64,000 nucleotides of DNA from an uncultured Clostridia bacterium (GCA_945876935.1 CAMCQA010000001.1:84092-148091); one strand, 5' to 3'. Positions 1 to 9,279 are shown, counted from the first letter of the stretch. Notes: generated from the letters alone by a model not told the origin. Program-made: numbers and translations.

Positions 1-805
1 GTTTTGAAACCTCTCTAATGAGTCTTCCTCCTGCCCACATTGATATAGGCGAAATCTTATCTAGGCTCATAGTCTCTATATTTGTAAAAGTTTTCTTGTG
101 AAGTCTTTTAGCTTTTATAAGATTTGCATCTACATCCCACAGAACACCGTTCTTATCTTCGAAAGGACTTGAACTATCTAGAATAACACCATTTTCACTT
201 ACTATGGAAATTCCATTAGAACTGTTAAGGATAGTTATATTGTTATTTTCTAGGCTCATTGAAGTTGACAGATTTTTATAATAAGCCGACTTTCCTAGAG
301 TATAGCTTTGGCTATCTAAAAGGATTTGTATATCAGCATCTTTATTTGCTCCAATAGTTATCTGATTCCTTTCATCAAAGAAAAGCTTGTCGCTGAAAAG
401 CTCATCGTGAGATGGTGAAAAGAACTCGTTTTCTCTAGAAGTTGCATTGTTAAGAGCAACGCTAGAGCAGATTGCTCCCTTTTGGATTATAGATAGCTTT
501 TGTATAAGTCTTCCGCAGAAGAAATCGTAATGATGCATTACTATTGTAGTAGAGCTTTGTGCATTAGCTTTTAAAATTTGCTTTATACCGCTGTTTTGTC
601 TATCTAAAAGATGATGGTTGAAAAACAGGCTTCCGCAATTTGGAGAAGTTACCGAAAAAGGCGGAAGAACTAAAAGCCCAACACCTTCCCTATCAGCTAT
701 TTTCATAGCAGATAAAATCTCTTGTGTATTGTGTTCAATATCTGCTTTTTGAGCATCTATCTTAGGTAGAAATACTCTTAAAAAACCAAAATTATTATTT
801 ACCAT
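1..805 (-). CDS. nadE: NAD+ synthetase, N-terminal (degenerate glutaminase) part; runs off left edge
   Basis: Partial gene: 268 codons read leftward from ATG at 805, with a GGGGG ribosome-binding site upstream. The protein follows the long NadE layout: a GFxRV-type start (residues 6-11), the segment LLVLPPFSVTSPNCGSLF (44-61), and late NAD-synthetase landmarks such as VSENG and WDVD before the linker to the synthetase domain, which lies outside the window. NadE converts deamido-NAD+ to NAD+, and the N-terminal nitrilase-fold domain normally supplies ammonia from glutamine. Here the catalytic triad appears lost. The Glu of the family PELSxTGY motif is Pro49. The Lys of the PKxxLP motif aligns to Leu/Asn. 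The Cys of the EICED motif aligns to Leu in QILLD. The domain is probably structural, making the enzyme ammonia-dependent (inference). An unrelated nitrilase-fold protein is less likely. Confidence 0.75.
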   Translation of the reverse strand, partial: MVNNNFGFLRVFLPKIDAQKADIEHNTQEILSAMKIADREGVGLLVLPPFSVTSPNCGSLFFNHHLLDRQNSGIKQILKANAQSSTTIVMHHYDFFCGRLIQKLSIIQKGAICSSVALNNATSRENEFFSPSHDELFSDKLFFDERNQITIGANKDADIQILLDSQSYTLGKSAYYKNLSTSMSLENNNITILNSSNGISIVSENGVILDSSSPFEDKNGVLWDVDANLIKAKRLHKKTFTNIETMSLDKISPISMWAGGRLIREVSK

Positions 806-969
806 AATTTTTTATTCCCCCTGAAAATTTAAATAAAAAATTCTTAATGTTATATATTTTTGTTAAGTTACTTTAATATTATATATCAACTTTTAGGATA
901 AATATATAAAAAGGTTGAAATAAGCTGTTTTTAGTTGAGTTCACAGAAGGGATGGAGAGGGTGTAAATA

Positions 970-998
970 TTGATTTTAATAGGGTTTTAAAGTATAAT
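970..998 (+). promoter_or_regulatory. Sigma-A-type promoter for yhaM operon
   Basis: TTGATT (970-975), 17-base spacer, TATAAT (993-998), in the gap between the divergent nadE and yhaM genes and about 85 bases upstream of yhaM. The rest of 806-1082 shows no ORF. Confidence 0.6.
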
Positions 999-1082
999 TA
1001 ACCATACTAAATTTGATGTATAACTAATTGGATAAATAGAATATATGAATGTATAGTTTTATTATATAGAAAGGAAATTTTA

Positions 1083-2042
1083 ATGAAATCGACCTTTATA
1101 CAAGATATAAAAGATCAGAGTGTAGTGCAGGATTTTTTTCTTGTTAAGACTTGCTCTATAAAAGTTGGATCTACAGGTAAGCAATATCTAGATTTGATAG
1201 TTGCAGATAATACAGGAGAAATGTCTGCAAAAAAATGGGATATTGAAGAAGATTTAGAAAATATAAAAGAACTTAGCTCAGGCGATATCATAAAGCTGAG
1301 AGCGCAGGTATCTGAGTGGAATAAAGCCAAGCAACTTAAGGTTACGAAATTTAGAAAGTCTATACCTAATGACAATTTAAGAATAGGTGATTTTGTTCAA
1401 GCAGCTCCAGAAGAACCAGAAGAAATGTATGAATTTATTAAAGGTGTGGCTGAAAGTTTTGAAGATCAAGAGTTGAGAGACTTGTGCTTAGGTAGATTAG
1501 AACGAGAGAGAGAAAGACTTCTTTACTATCCTGCAGCTACAAGGAATCATCATGCCTTATTGGGAGGACTTTTATACCATATGAAAAGAATGTTAATAGC
1601 AGGAGACAAGCTATGTGAGGTGTATGAGACTTTAAATAGAGATCTTCTCTTAACAGGAGTAATGATGCATGATATGGAGAAGCTTAACGAAATTATGGCT
1701 AACGAACTTGGATTAGCTGATGAATATTCTTTCGAAGGCAATATGTTAGGACATTTAGTATTAGGTGTTAGAGAGTTAGATAGAGAAATGAGAGAATTAG
1801 GCATAGGAAGGGAAAAAGCTGTTATGATTGAGCATATGGTTTTATCTCACCATTATGAGCCAGAATTCGGATCTCCAAAGAGACCTCTTTTTCCAGAAGC
1901 GGAAGTTCTTCACTATCTAGATGTTATGGACGCCAAAATATATGATATGGAAGAGGCTTTAAAGAAGACTGAGCCAGGTCAATTTAGCGAGAAAGTATGG
2001 ACCTTGGATAGCAGAAGAATATACAAGAGAAAAGATTTTTAA
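1083..2042 (+). CDS. yhaM: 3'-5' exoribonuclease YhaM family
   Basis: 319 residues, close to the usual YhaM length. An N-terminal OB-fold nucleic-acid-binding segment (about 10-100) is followed by an HD phosphohydrolase domain. Visible metal-site candidates are His156-His157, His166, the MHDMEK motif with His196-Asp197, His224, His251, His256-His257 and Asp280. The family degrades RNA and single-stranded DNA 3' to 5' in the cytoplasm. The start has an AAAGGAAA ribosome-binding site. It is the first gene of a + strand run continuing into cca, recD2 and comFC with short gaps, so co-transcription is likely. Confidence 0.88.
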   Translation: MKSTFIQDIKDQSVVQDFFLVKTCSIKVGSTGKQYLDLIVADNTGEMSAKKWDIEEDLENIKELSSGDIIKLRAQVSEWNKAKQLKVTKFRKSIPNDNLRIGDFVQAAPEEPEEMYEFIKGVAESFEDQELRDLCLGRLERERERLLYYPAATRNHHALLGGLLYHMKRMLIAGDKLCEVYETLNRDLLLTGVMMHDMEKLNEIMANELGLADEYSFEGNMLGHLVLGVRELDREMRELGIGREKAVMIEHMVLSHHYEPEFGSPKRPLFPEAEVLHYLDVMDAKIYDMEEALKKTEPGQFSEKVWTLDSRRIYKRKDF

Positions 2043-2078
2043 TAGATACAATATTTTAAGAAGAGGAAGTATTAAGTT

Positions 2079-3383
2079 ATGATCAAAATGCCTAGAGAAG
2101 TTACCGAATCCATAAATCTTCTTGGACACAAAGGGTATAAAGTTTATGCTGTAGGAGGCTGCGTAAGAGATAGTTTGCTGGGGGAAAAACCAATAGACTG
2201 GGATTTATGTACAGACGCTCCTCTATCTATAATGCAGGAAACTTTTCCTAAGGGAAAGGTTATGAATGAAGCTTTGGAGGTAATAAGGCTAGATTTTACA
2301 AAAAATGAAGATGACTTGAAAAGCCCTGTAATAGATATTGCAAGGTTTAGAGAAGAATATGCTTACGATTTAAAAGGAAGTCCTATAGATTTTAAATTTG
2401 TAGAAAATATAGAAGCGGATTTAAAGAGAAGGGACTTTACTATAAATGCATTGGCAGATAATGCATCTCTTGGATTTGTTGACATTTTTGATGGAAAAAA
2501 AGACTTGAAAGAAAAGAGAATCAAGATTATAGGTGATTCCGATAAGAGATTTAGTGAAGATCCTTTAAGAATGCTTAGAGCCGCTAGATTTGCTGCAGAA
2601 AAAGGCTTTGTCATAGAGGAAGAAACCTATATGGCAATAAAGAGGAATTGCAACCTTTTATCTCAAGTTAGCATAGATAAGGTGAGGGAAGACTTCATGA
2701 GACTTGCTAAAGCTAGATTTGCAAGTAAGGGCTTTGAGATTCTTTTTGACACTGGGCTTATATATACGATTGCTGAGGTTACAACTGAAGACTTTAAATT
2801 TAAGAAAAAAGTGCTATTATCAAAATTTTTAAGAAATATAGATAGCACATACCCGTATATTGAAAGAAGATTAGCTCTATTTTACTCTCTTTTAAACAAA
2901 TCAGATGCGGTTGCTTCTATTGAAAAGCTTAATTACAGAAAAGAACTGAAGAAAAAGTTAATGTTCACAATAAATAATATAAGTTATTTGGGAACGATCA
3001 AAAGTGATGTAGCTCTAAAAGACTATATTTCTGAGATTGGATTTGAGTATTACGAAGCTTTAGATCACCTTGCACAGGATAAGATCGTAGTTTATGGTGG
3101 CAGTCCAGCTAGAGTTAACAAAAGAGAAAAAATCATAAACAGAATAAAGGATAGAAACGAGCCTGTTTTGCAAAGAGATTTAGTTATAAATGGTGATGAT
3201 TTGAAAGAAGCAAATATAGAAGAAAAGCTTATAGGCAATGTTTTATTCTGTCTTCTTTTGGATGTTCATAGAAAGCCTTTCTTAAATAATAGGGGGAGCC
3301 TTCTAACGCTTGCAAAGTCTTATGAAAAGAGTTCTTTAAAGAGATTTTTAAAGACCAACTCCCTTATGAGAAAGTTAAGATAG
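2079..3383 (+). CDS. cca: CCA tRNA nucleotidyltransferase / poly(A) polymerase family
   Basis: 434 residues. The class II nucleotidyltransferase head is clear: GGCVRD (26-31), the metal-binding pair Asp40/Asp42 in DWD, RRDFTINA (116-123), and RFSEDPLRMLRAARF (156-170), which binds ATP/CTP. The helical tail (180-434) is more divergent. The enzyme adds or repairs the 3' CCA of tRNAs. The window's tRNA-Lys encodes its own CCA, so at least for that tRNA the role would be repair. GAGGAA precedes the ATG. Only one base separates its stop from the recD2 start, indicating an operon. Assignment to CCA-adding rather than poly(A) polymerase activity is by general Bacillota context. Confidence 0.88.
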   Translation: MIKMPREVTESINLLGHKGYKVYAVGGCVRDSLLGEKPIDWDLCTDAPLSIMQETFPKGKVMNEALEVIRLDFTKNEDDLKSPVIDIARFREEYAYDLKGSPIDFKFVENIEADLKRRDFTINALADNASLGFVDIFDGKKDLKEKRIKIIGDSDKRFSEDPLRMLRAARFAAEKGFVIEEETYMAIKRNCNLLSQVSIDKVREDFMRLAKARFASKGFEILFDTGLIYTIAEVTTEDFKFKKKVLLSKFLRNIDSTYPYIERRLALFYSLLNKSDAVASIEKLNYRKELKKKLMFTINNISYLGTIKSDVALKDYISEIGFEYYEALDHLAQDKIVVYGGSPARVNKREKIINRIKDRNEPVLQRDLVINGDDLKEANIEEKLIGNVLFCLLLDVHRKPFLNNRGSLLTLAKSYEKSSLKRFLKTNSLMRKLR

Positions 3384-3384
3384 T

Positions 3385-5607
3385 ATGAATGATTTGTTGG
3401 AAATTGAAGGTGTCCTTGAAAAGATTATTTTTCACAGCAAAGATAGTGACTTTTTAATAGCTAGCTTTTTATCAGAGGATGATAGAATCACGGTTACAGG
3501 TCCTATACATAGAGCTGTAGAGGGAAATAATTATAGGCTTTATGGGGAGTTTATCCTTCATAAGAAGTATGGTGAACAATTTAAGATAGATAGGTCTGAA
3601 GCTTCGCTACCTAGAGGAGAAGAAGCTATAATAGCTTTTCTTTCGTCAAGATTTATCAAAGGTATAGGTAAGGCGAAAGCCAAGTCTATAGTAGCTATGT
3701 TTGGTGAAAGAACATTTGAAATTATTGAGAACTCACCAGATGAGCTTTTAAGAGTTAAGGATATAGGGGAAAAAACTGTAGAGGCAATAATTGAAGGTTA
3801 TGCAGCCTATGGTCATAGCTCAAGAGTTTATTCTTACTTTCACAGTATAGGACTTAGCTCAAAAATGATAGATTCTGTATACAGACTTCATGGTGACAAA
3901 GCTATAGAGTTATTTGAACAAAGCCCTTATGATTTTGCTAGAGATGTAAAAGGTTTGGGCTTTTTAAAGGTTGATAAAATAGCTCTTAAAAATGGAATAG
4001 CTCAAGATGATTCGCAAAGGCTTAAAATGGGCATAGAGCATATTCTTCAAAGGGAAGCTTCAAATGGACATGTGTATGTAGAAAAGCATAAACTTATATC
4101 TAAAGGAGCTGATTTGCTACAAGTTGAATCAGAACTTTTGGAAGAAGTAATAAGAGATATGGCGTTAGAGCTAACTTTGAAAATAGATTTTTCTTATCAG
4201 GACAATGTTTATTTGATGCAAAATTATGCTATGGAAGAGCTTATTGTAGAAAAGGTATTTTCCATGGTTAAAGATAATACCAAAACCTTACCTTACAAAA
4301 TAGAGAATTTGATAAAGGATACTGAAAAAAAATATGATATTTCCTTTTCTGATGAGCAAAAAAAAGCTATAGAAGGATCTATAAATTCATCGATAAGCAT
4401 AATAACCGGTGGCCCTGGGACAGGTAAAACGACTATAATTAGAGGACTTATAAATATTTTTTCTCATGCTGATATGGAAGTAGCGTTGACTGCGCCTACG
4501 GGAAGAGCAGCGAAGAGAATTACAGAAACTACAGGAAAGACTGCCTCTACTATACATAGATTATTGGAATACTATGCAGATGAAAATCAAAATATGAGAT
4601 TTAATAGGAACTTTGATAACCCCTTAGATGAAGAAGTTATTATTTTAGATGAAGCATCTATGGTAGACCTGCAGCTTATGCATAGCTTGATGAAAGCCAT
4701 AAAAACAGGATCTAGGTTGATAATAGTGGGAGACGAAGACCAGCTTCAATCTGTAGGTATAGGAAATGTTTTAGGTGATTTAATAGAGTGTAGCTATGTT
4801 CCATGCTTTAGACTTAAAGAAATATTTAGGCAGGCCAAGGAGAGTAATATCATTATTCATTCTCACGAAATAAATCAAGGAATAAGCCCTACTTTTTCAA
4901 ATAGTAGGGAGGGTGATCTATTTTATATAGAGAGAATGAAAGAAGATGAGGCTGTAGAGATAATAAAGGATTTGGCTTCCCACAGATTGGAAAGTTATTT
5001 TCCTATAGAAAATAAAATTATGGATATACAAGTGGTATCTCCTAGTAAAAAGGGTTACCTTGGAAATGAAAATATGAACAGAGTTCTTCAAGAACTATTG
5101 AATCCTCCATCCTCCGATAAGACTGAAATCTCCATTGGGGATAAGGTTATAAGAGTTGGAGACAAAGTTATGCATACAAAAAATAACTACAATATTCCTT
5201 GGTCCAATATTGTTGACCATACTGAAGGGAAAGGTGTTTTTAACGGAGAAGTTGGATTTGTTCAGGAAATAGATAGTGAGGAAGAGGCTATATACATACT
5301 ATTTGATGATGAAAAACTGGCATTTTATGATTATGAAGAAGCTAAAGAGCTAAGTTTAGGTTATAGTATGACTGTACACAAAAGTCAGGGAAGCGAATTT
5401 CCAGTAGTTATAATTCCTCTGTACAGAGTTCCATATATTTTATCTCATAGAAATTTGATATATACTGCCATAACTAGAGGAAAAAGGGGAGTCGTTCTTG
5501 TTGGGGATAGACGATTTCTAGATAATATGGTGAAAAATGTAAATAATAATAAACGAAATTCAGGGCTTTCATCTCGCATAAGAGCTAGATTTGAAAGAAA
5601 TATATAG
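3385..5607 (+). CDS. recD2: RecD2-type ATP-dependent 5'-3' DNA helicase
   Basis: 740 residues, typical of RecD2 rather than the shorter RecBCD RecD. An N-terminal OB-like region is followed by helix-hairpin-helix segments (about 90-135) and the RecA-like motor. Motor motifs are Walker A GGPGTGKTT (342-350), PTGRAAKR (371-378), Walker B LDEAS (421-425), GDEDQLQSVG (449-458), and a C-terminal TVHKSQGSEF / YTAITRG pair near 665-705. It acts in DNA repair and replication-fork handling. Its 3' end overlaps the start of comFC by 17 bases. Confidence 0.92.
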   Translation: MNDLLEIEGVLEKIIFHSKDSDFLIASFLSEDDRITVTGPIHRAVEGNNYRLYGEFILHKKYGEQFKIDRSEASLPRGEEAIIAFLSSRFIKGIGKAKAKSIVAMFGERTFEIIENSPDELLRVKDIGEKTVEAIIEGYAAYGHSSRVYSYFHSIGLSSKMIDSVYRLHGDKAIELFEQSPYDFARDVKGLGFLKVDKIALKNGIAQDDSQRLKMGIEHILQREASNGHVYVEKHKLISKGADLLQVESELLEEVIRDMALELTLKIDFSYQDNVYLMQNYAMEELIVEKVFSMVKDNTKTLPYKIENLIKDTEKKYDISFSDEQKKAIEGSINSSISIITGGPGTGKTTIIRGLINIFSHADMEVALTAPTGRAAKRITETTGKTASTIHRLLEYYADENQNMRFNRNFDNPLDEEVIILDEASMVDLQLMHSLMKAIKTGSRLIIVGDEDQLQSVGIGNVLGDLIECSYVPCFRLKEIFRQAKESNIIIHSHEINQGISPTFSNSREGDLFYIERMKEDEAVEIIKDLASHRLESYFPIENKIMDIQVVSPSKKGYLGNENMNRVLQELLNPPSSDKTEISIGDKVIRVGDKVMHTKNNYNIPWSNIVDHTEGKGVFNGEVGFVQEIDSEEEAIYILFDDEKLAFYDYEEAKELSLGYSMTVHKSQGSEFPVVIIPLYRVPYILSHRNLIYTAITRGKRGVVLVGDRRFLDNMVKNVNNNKRNSGLSSRIRARFERNI

Positions 5608-6373
5608 CTTCAATAAATATGAAAAAGATAGTATACTTATAGGGGTTAGGAATATTGGAAATTATTTTGCTAACCTAATATATCCGACAAGTTTATACTG
5701 CATTTGTTGTGAAAGCTTCATAGGTGAAAACAACAGATATAGTCTGTGCACTAGCTGCTTTCAGAAAATAAGGTGGAATAATGAACGAGTCTGTAAAAAA
5801 TGTGGAAGACCGTTAAGAATTAACAATCATACTGAATTTTGTAATGACTGCTTGATGGAAGAGAGGTCATTTGTGAGAGGAAGCATGGCAACAGGGTATG
5901 ACTTATTAGAACGAATAATCATATCTAAGTTCAAAAATGGTAAGAGAGAATTTATTGGAAGAAGCGTAGGATCTATTTTAGCGGATAAACTTTCTGAAGA
6001 GCTATGGATTGAAGAGATTGATTTTCTTAGTTATGTTCCTATATCTAAAGAAAAGCTCAAAATTAGAGGTTTTAATCAAAGCGAGACAATATGTAAATTT
6101 TTAGGGAAAAAACTTGAAATTTCGGTCATCAATACTTTGATTAAGAAAAAAGATTTGAGTTCTATGAAGCGATTGAATAGATTAGATAGAAGTAGAATTA
6201 TTAAAGGCAGTATCGCTTTAGACTTAAAATGTAAAAATATAATATTAAATAAGAATATTTTAATTGTTGATGATGTGTTTACAACGGGAGCAACTATGGA
6301 GGAGTGCAGTAAGATTTTACTCAGGAATGGAGCTAAATCAGTAAGTGTAGCTTGTTTTTCTGCAGCGTGGTAA
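5591..6373 (+). CDS. comFC: ComF family phosphoribosyltransferase-like protein
   Basis: 260 residues. The N-terminus carries a zinc-binding cluster of cysteines (C37, C39, C40, C53, C56, C68, C71, C84, C87) arranged as CxxC pairs. The C-terminal half is a type I PRTase fold with the PRPP-loop motif ILIVDDVFTTGAT (about 223-235). Homologues are the competence protein ComFC and E. coli GntX/YhgH; a role in DNA uptake or processing is known for ComF. The only start keeping the full length is TTG at 5591, inside the recD2 3' end, with a weak ribosome-binding site, so translational coupling is likely and the exact start is uncertain. Confidence 0.85.
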   Translation: MKEIYSFNKYEKDSILIGVRNIGNYFANLIYPTSLYCICCESFIGENNRYSLCTSCFQKIRWNNERVCKKCGRPLRINNHTEFCNDCLMEERSFVRGSMATGYDLLERIIISKFKNGKREFIGRSVGSILADKLSEELWIEEIDFLSYVPISKEKLKIRGFNQSETICKFLGKKLEISVINTLIKKKDLSSMKRLNRLDRSRIIKGSIALDLKCKNIILNKNILIVDDVFTTGATMEECSKILLRNGAKSVSVACFSAAW

Positions 6374-6405
6374 ATTGAAAAAATATTCTTTAAAAGATTT
6401 TGTTA

Positions 6406-6578
6406 TAGTGGTCGCCTAGGTCTGTGATTGAAAGGCCAGGCTAGCTACGGGCGAAAGGTCCCACGTAAGCTGTACGCAGGGCGGCAGTGATCATGGCGTA
6501 GTTTAGAAGTAAGTCCTCTGAGAAACTCAGGTAAAGGCAGGTGTGGGGGCAAAGATCAGGTCAGCTAGGCGACTATTA
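6406..6578 (+). ncRNA. raiA-type structured RNA
   Basis: About 170 bases without an ORF, more GC-rich than the surroundings and closed by a long terminal helix: GTCGCCTAG (6411-6419) pairs perfectly with CTAGGCGAC (6565-6573), extendable by about five pairs with wobbles. Its position directly upstream of hpf/raiA, after comFC, matches the location of the raiA RNA motif known from Clostridia and Actinobacteria. Identification rests on position, size and closing helix; no covariance search was run. 6S RNA is the main alternative. Confidence 0.7.
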
Positions 6579-6613
6579 TATATATTGCAAATATGTACTT
6601 GAAAAGCTAATTG

Positions 6614-6622
6614 TGATATAAT
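6614..6622 (+). promoter_or_regulatory. Extended -10 promoter for hpf
   Basis: TG-A-TATAAT at 6614-6622, between the raiA-type RNA and hpf, with no good -35 element at standard spacing. It would let hpf be transcribed separately from the RNA. Confidence 0.5.
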
Positions 6623-6667
6623 AAAACCATACAATTTCATATTTTTTATGATAAGGAGGGCGTTATT

Positions 6668-7192
6668 ATGAAGATTATATTAGTTAATAAGAACGTTAAT
6701 GTAACTGAAGAGTTAAGAGATATTATCGATAAGAAGTTTGATAAGCTATCAAAGTATTTTGATGATGATATAACGGCTCAAGTATTGCTCTCAAAAGAAA
6801 AGCACTTTGAAAAGATAGAGGCAACAATATCTGTAAAAGGTACTTTGTTCAGAGCTGAAAGTCGTGGAGAAGATGTACATTTCGGCATAGACAAGGTTAT
6901 AGATAAGCTTTCTTCTCAGATTTCTAAATATAAAGGGCGTCTTGCAAAAAGGCACAAGGGTAAAGTTGGAATTCAGTTTGATGCAATACCGGACTATCAT
7001 GTGGAGACTAAAGACGAAACACCCGTAAAGAGAAAGAAAGTAGAGACTAAGGTTATGTCTATTGCAGATGCTATTATGAGCATGGAACTGGTAGGCCATG
7101 ATTTTTATCTTTTCAAAGATGATGAAAGTGGAAACTCTGCTGTAGTATACAAAAGAGAATCCGGAGGTTATGGTCTGTTAGAAATGGATTAA
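6668..7192 (+). CDS. hpf: Ribosome hibernation promoting factor, long form
   Basis: 174 residues. The N-terminal sigma-54-modulation/RaiA domain (1-100) binds the 30S decoding region. After a basic linker, the C-terminal domain (about 118-174, VMSIADAIMSMELVGHDF onward) is the dimerisation module that joins 70S ribosomes into inactive 100S particles. Its presence defines the long HPF typical of Bacillota. A strong AAGGAGGG ribosome-binding site precedes the ATG. It has its own extended -10 promoter and a hairpin right after the stop. Confidence 0.93.
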   Translation: MKIILVNKNVNVTEELRDIIDKKFDKLSKYFDDDITAQVLLSKEKHFEKIEATISVKGTLFRAESRGEDVHFGIDKVIDKLSSQISKYKGRLAKRHKGKVGIQFDAIPDYHVETKDETPVKRKKVETKVMSIADAIMSMELVGHDFYLFKDDESGNSAVVYKRESGGYGLLEMD

Positions 7193-7224
7193 TCATAGAT
7201 GATGCCTTTAGGCATCATCTATGA
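7193..7224 (+). terminator. Strong hairpin after hpf, no U-tract
   Basis: Perfect 14-bp inverted repeat, TCATAGATGATGCC / GGCATCATCTATGA, with loop TTTA, starting at the base after the hpf stop. No T-run follows, so it may be a weak terminator or an mRNA-stabilising or processing element between hpf and cdaA. Confidence 0.5.
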
Positions 7225-7246
7225 CTATATAGATTAGTGAGAAGCT

Positions 7247-8098
7247 ATGGGGAATTTTTTAAATGAGTTTACATCAGGGATTGGGCTTAATGATGTCTTA
7301 GACATTCTTGTTGTAGCTTTCGTCTTATATAAAATTTTAGGATTTATAAAACAAAGCAGAGCGGAACAATTAGTTAAAGGTCTGCTTATTATTTTAATTG
7401 CAACATTATTATCAGATGTGTTAAAGCTATACACTTTCAACTGGATGCTAAAGAGCAGTTTGGCTGTTGGAGTTATAGCTCTTGTTGTGGTTTTCCAACC
7501 GGAGCTTAGACGAGGGCTCGAGTCGCTTGGAAGAAGTAAACTTATAAAAAACAGATTTGGGAATGTAGATAAAGGAAAAGCAGAGCTGCTCTCAGAAAAA
7601 ATCGTTACTGCTGCTACTAATATGAGCAAACAAAGGGTTGGAGCTCTAATTATTGTTGAAAGAGAGACGGCTCTTACAGATATAGCAGAGACGGGAACTA
7701 AGATAGATGGTGAAATTTCTGTGGAACTCATAGAAAATATTTTCTATGAAGGAGCTCCTCTTCATGATGGAGCAGTTATTTTAAGAGGAGATAGACTGTA
7801 CGCTGCCGGATGTGTGCTTCCTTTAACTCAGAACACTAATCTTCCTACAGAATTAGGAACTAGACATAGAGCTGCAATAGGAATTACAGAGCATTCAGAC
7901 TGTATTTCAATAGTAGTATCAGAAGAAAGTGGTACTATATCAGTTGCTGTTGATGGGAAACTTCAGAGGGGATTTAATGATGCAAGCTTGAAGAGCAAGC
8001 TTATATATAGCTATTCATATGAAGACACAGCAGATAGCATTTCAAATATTAAGCAGATTTTTAAAAGAATAGGAGGATCTAAAGATGCTCCAAAGTAA
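7247..8098 (+). CDS. cdaA: Diadenylate cyclase CdaA (c-di-AMP synthase)
   Basis: 283 residues. Three N-terminal membrane helices (about 17-33, 44-60, 70-83) precede the cytoplasmic DisA_N cyclase domain with the catalytic DGA motif (174-176, LHDGAVIL) and the GTRHR motif (204-208). It condenses two ATP into cyclic di-AMP, which controls potassium, osmolyte and cell-wall homeostasis. The gene overlaps cdaR by 14 bases and is followed by glmM, the conserved cdaA-cdaR-glmM arrangement in which CdaR and GlmM modulate the cyclase. Confidence 0.95.
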   Translation: MGNFLNEFTSGIGLNDVLDILVVAFVLYKILGFIKQSRAEQLVKGLLIILIATLLSDVLKLYTFNWMLKSSLAVGVIALVVVFQPELRRGLESLGRSKLIKNRFGNVDKGKAELLSEKIVTAATNMSKQRVGALIIVERETALTDIAETGTKIDGEISVELIENIFYEGAPLHDGAVILRGDRLYAAGCVLPLTQNTNLPTELGTRHRAAIGITEHSDCISIVVSEESGTISVAVDGKLQRGFNDASLKSKLIYSYSYEDTADSISNIKQIFKRIGGSKDAPK

Positions 8099-9278
8099 AA
8101 AGATAAATTTATTAATTGCTTTCATTGCAGCCATAGCGCTATGGTTCTATGTTAGTGGGAGTATATCTCCAGATAGTACAAAAAAATTTAAAGATATAAA
8201 AGTTCAACTTATCAATCAAAATAGCCTTATTGAAGAAGGGTTTGCAGTTGAGAAGATTGAGCCAGCAACTATAGATTTAACAGTTATAGGCTCAAGATCA
8301 GCAATTAATGACATTGAGGAATCAGATATAAAAGTAACAGCGGATGTATATTCTAGATATAAGGGTAGGAATTTTGTAAATATTGATGTAGAACTCCCAA
8401 AGGGCGTTAAGATTGAAAGCAAATCAGCAGATAAAATACTGGTTGAAATAGATAACCTAGTAACTGCAGAAAAAACTATAGAAGCTGTTGTCGATGGCGA
8501 ATTGCCAGAAGGAACGGTTTTAGCTCAGAGCGATATTGAGCCTAAGACAGTAAAAGTCTTTGGAACAAAAAACAATATTGCTAAAATACTTAACGTAAAG
8601 GCTACTTTAGATAGCAGCAAGTTAAAGCAGGATAAGACCAGCCAGACTGTAAAGCTTCTACCTGTTGATCAGAATGGAAAAGAAGTAGATTTTATAAGCC
8701 TTTCTTCCGATGAAGCTGTAGTTTCGGCAAACCTTGAACACTTTAAGAAGGTTCCTTTGAAAGTTAATACTATAGGAGAATCTGATAACACGAACATAGA
8801 CAGTGTCAAGGCTCCAGAGTTTATTGAAATTCAAGGTTCTGAAGAAAATTTAAAAGGAATAACATCTATTAAGAGCAGTGAGATAGACCTTTCAGACATA
8901 AAAGAAGCATCTAAAATAAAGATAAACTTAGACCTTCCAGATGGAATAAAATTAAAAACAGGAAGTGAAGAGCCTTATCTTACAGTAACGATGAGGACAA
9001 ATTCATCAGCTCAATTTACACTTAAATCTAACGATATAGATATAAAAAATCTTAACAATAAATATACTGCTAAGGTTTTAACAGATGGCATTACTGTTTC
9101 TGTTAAATCGACAGATGGTAAAAATGTATCTTTGAAAAAGGGTGATATTAATTTGTGGATAGATTTAGGTAAAGCTGTTGTAGGAAAATCAAACCATAAA
9201 GTACATGTAGATGAGATAAATGGATATTCCATAGAAATTAAGCCTACAAAAGTCGAAGTGGAAGTTATGGAGGAATAG
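8085..9278 (+). CDS. cdaR: CdaR, YbbR-domain regulator of CdaA
   Basis: 397 residues. One N-terminal transmembrane helix (about 6-23) anchors an extracellular part made of repeated YbbR domains, visible as recurring VEI/VxVxG-type beta segments (around 45-125, 130-210, 220-300, 310-395). CdaR modulates CdaA activity at the membrane. The start at 8085 has AGGAGG upstream, placed inside the cdaA 3' end, indicating coupled translation. The stop is one base before the glmM start. Confidence 0.92.
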   Translation: MLQSKKINLLIAFIAAIALWFYVSGSISPDSTKKFKDIKVQLINQNSLIEEGFAVEKIEPATIDLTVIGSRSAINDIEESDIKVTADVYSRYKGRNFVNIDVELPKGVKIESKSADKILVEIDNLVTAEKTIEAVVDGELPEGTVLAQSDIEPKTVKVFGTKNNIAKILNVKATLDSSKLKQDKTSQTVKLLPVDQNGKEVDFISLSSDEAVVSANLEHFKKVPLKVNTIGESDNTNIDSVKAPEFIEIQGSEENLKGITSIKSSEIDLSDIKEASKIKINLDLPDGIKLKTGSEEPYLTVTMRTNSSAQFTLKSNDIDIKNLNNKYTAKVLTDGITVSVKSTDGKNVSLKKGDINLWIDLGKAVVGKSNHKVHVDEINGYSIEIKPTKVEVEVMEE

Positions 9279-9279
9279 T

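Noticed and set aside
6406..6578. 6S RNA, RNase P RNA or SRP RNA as alternative identity
   Set aside because: No RNase P or SRP core motifs were recognised, and the position directly before hpf favours the raiA RNA; 6S cannot be fully excluded without a covariance search.
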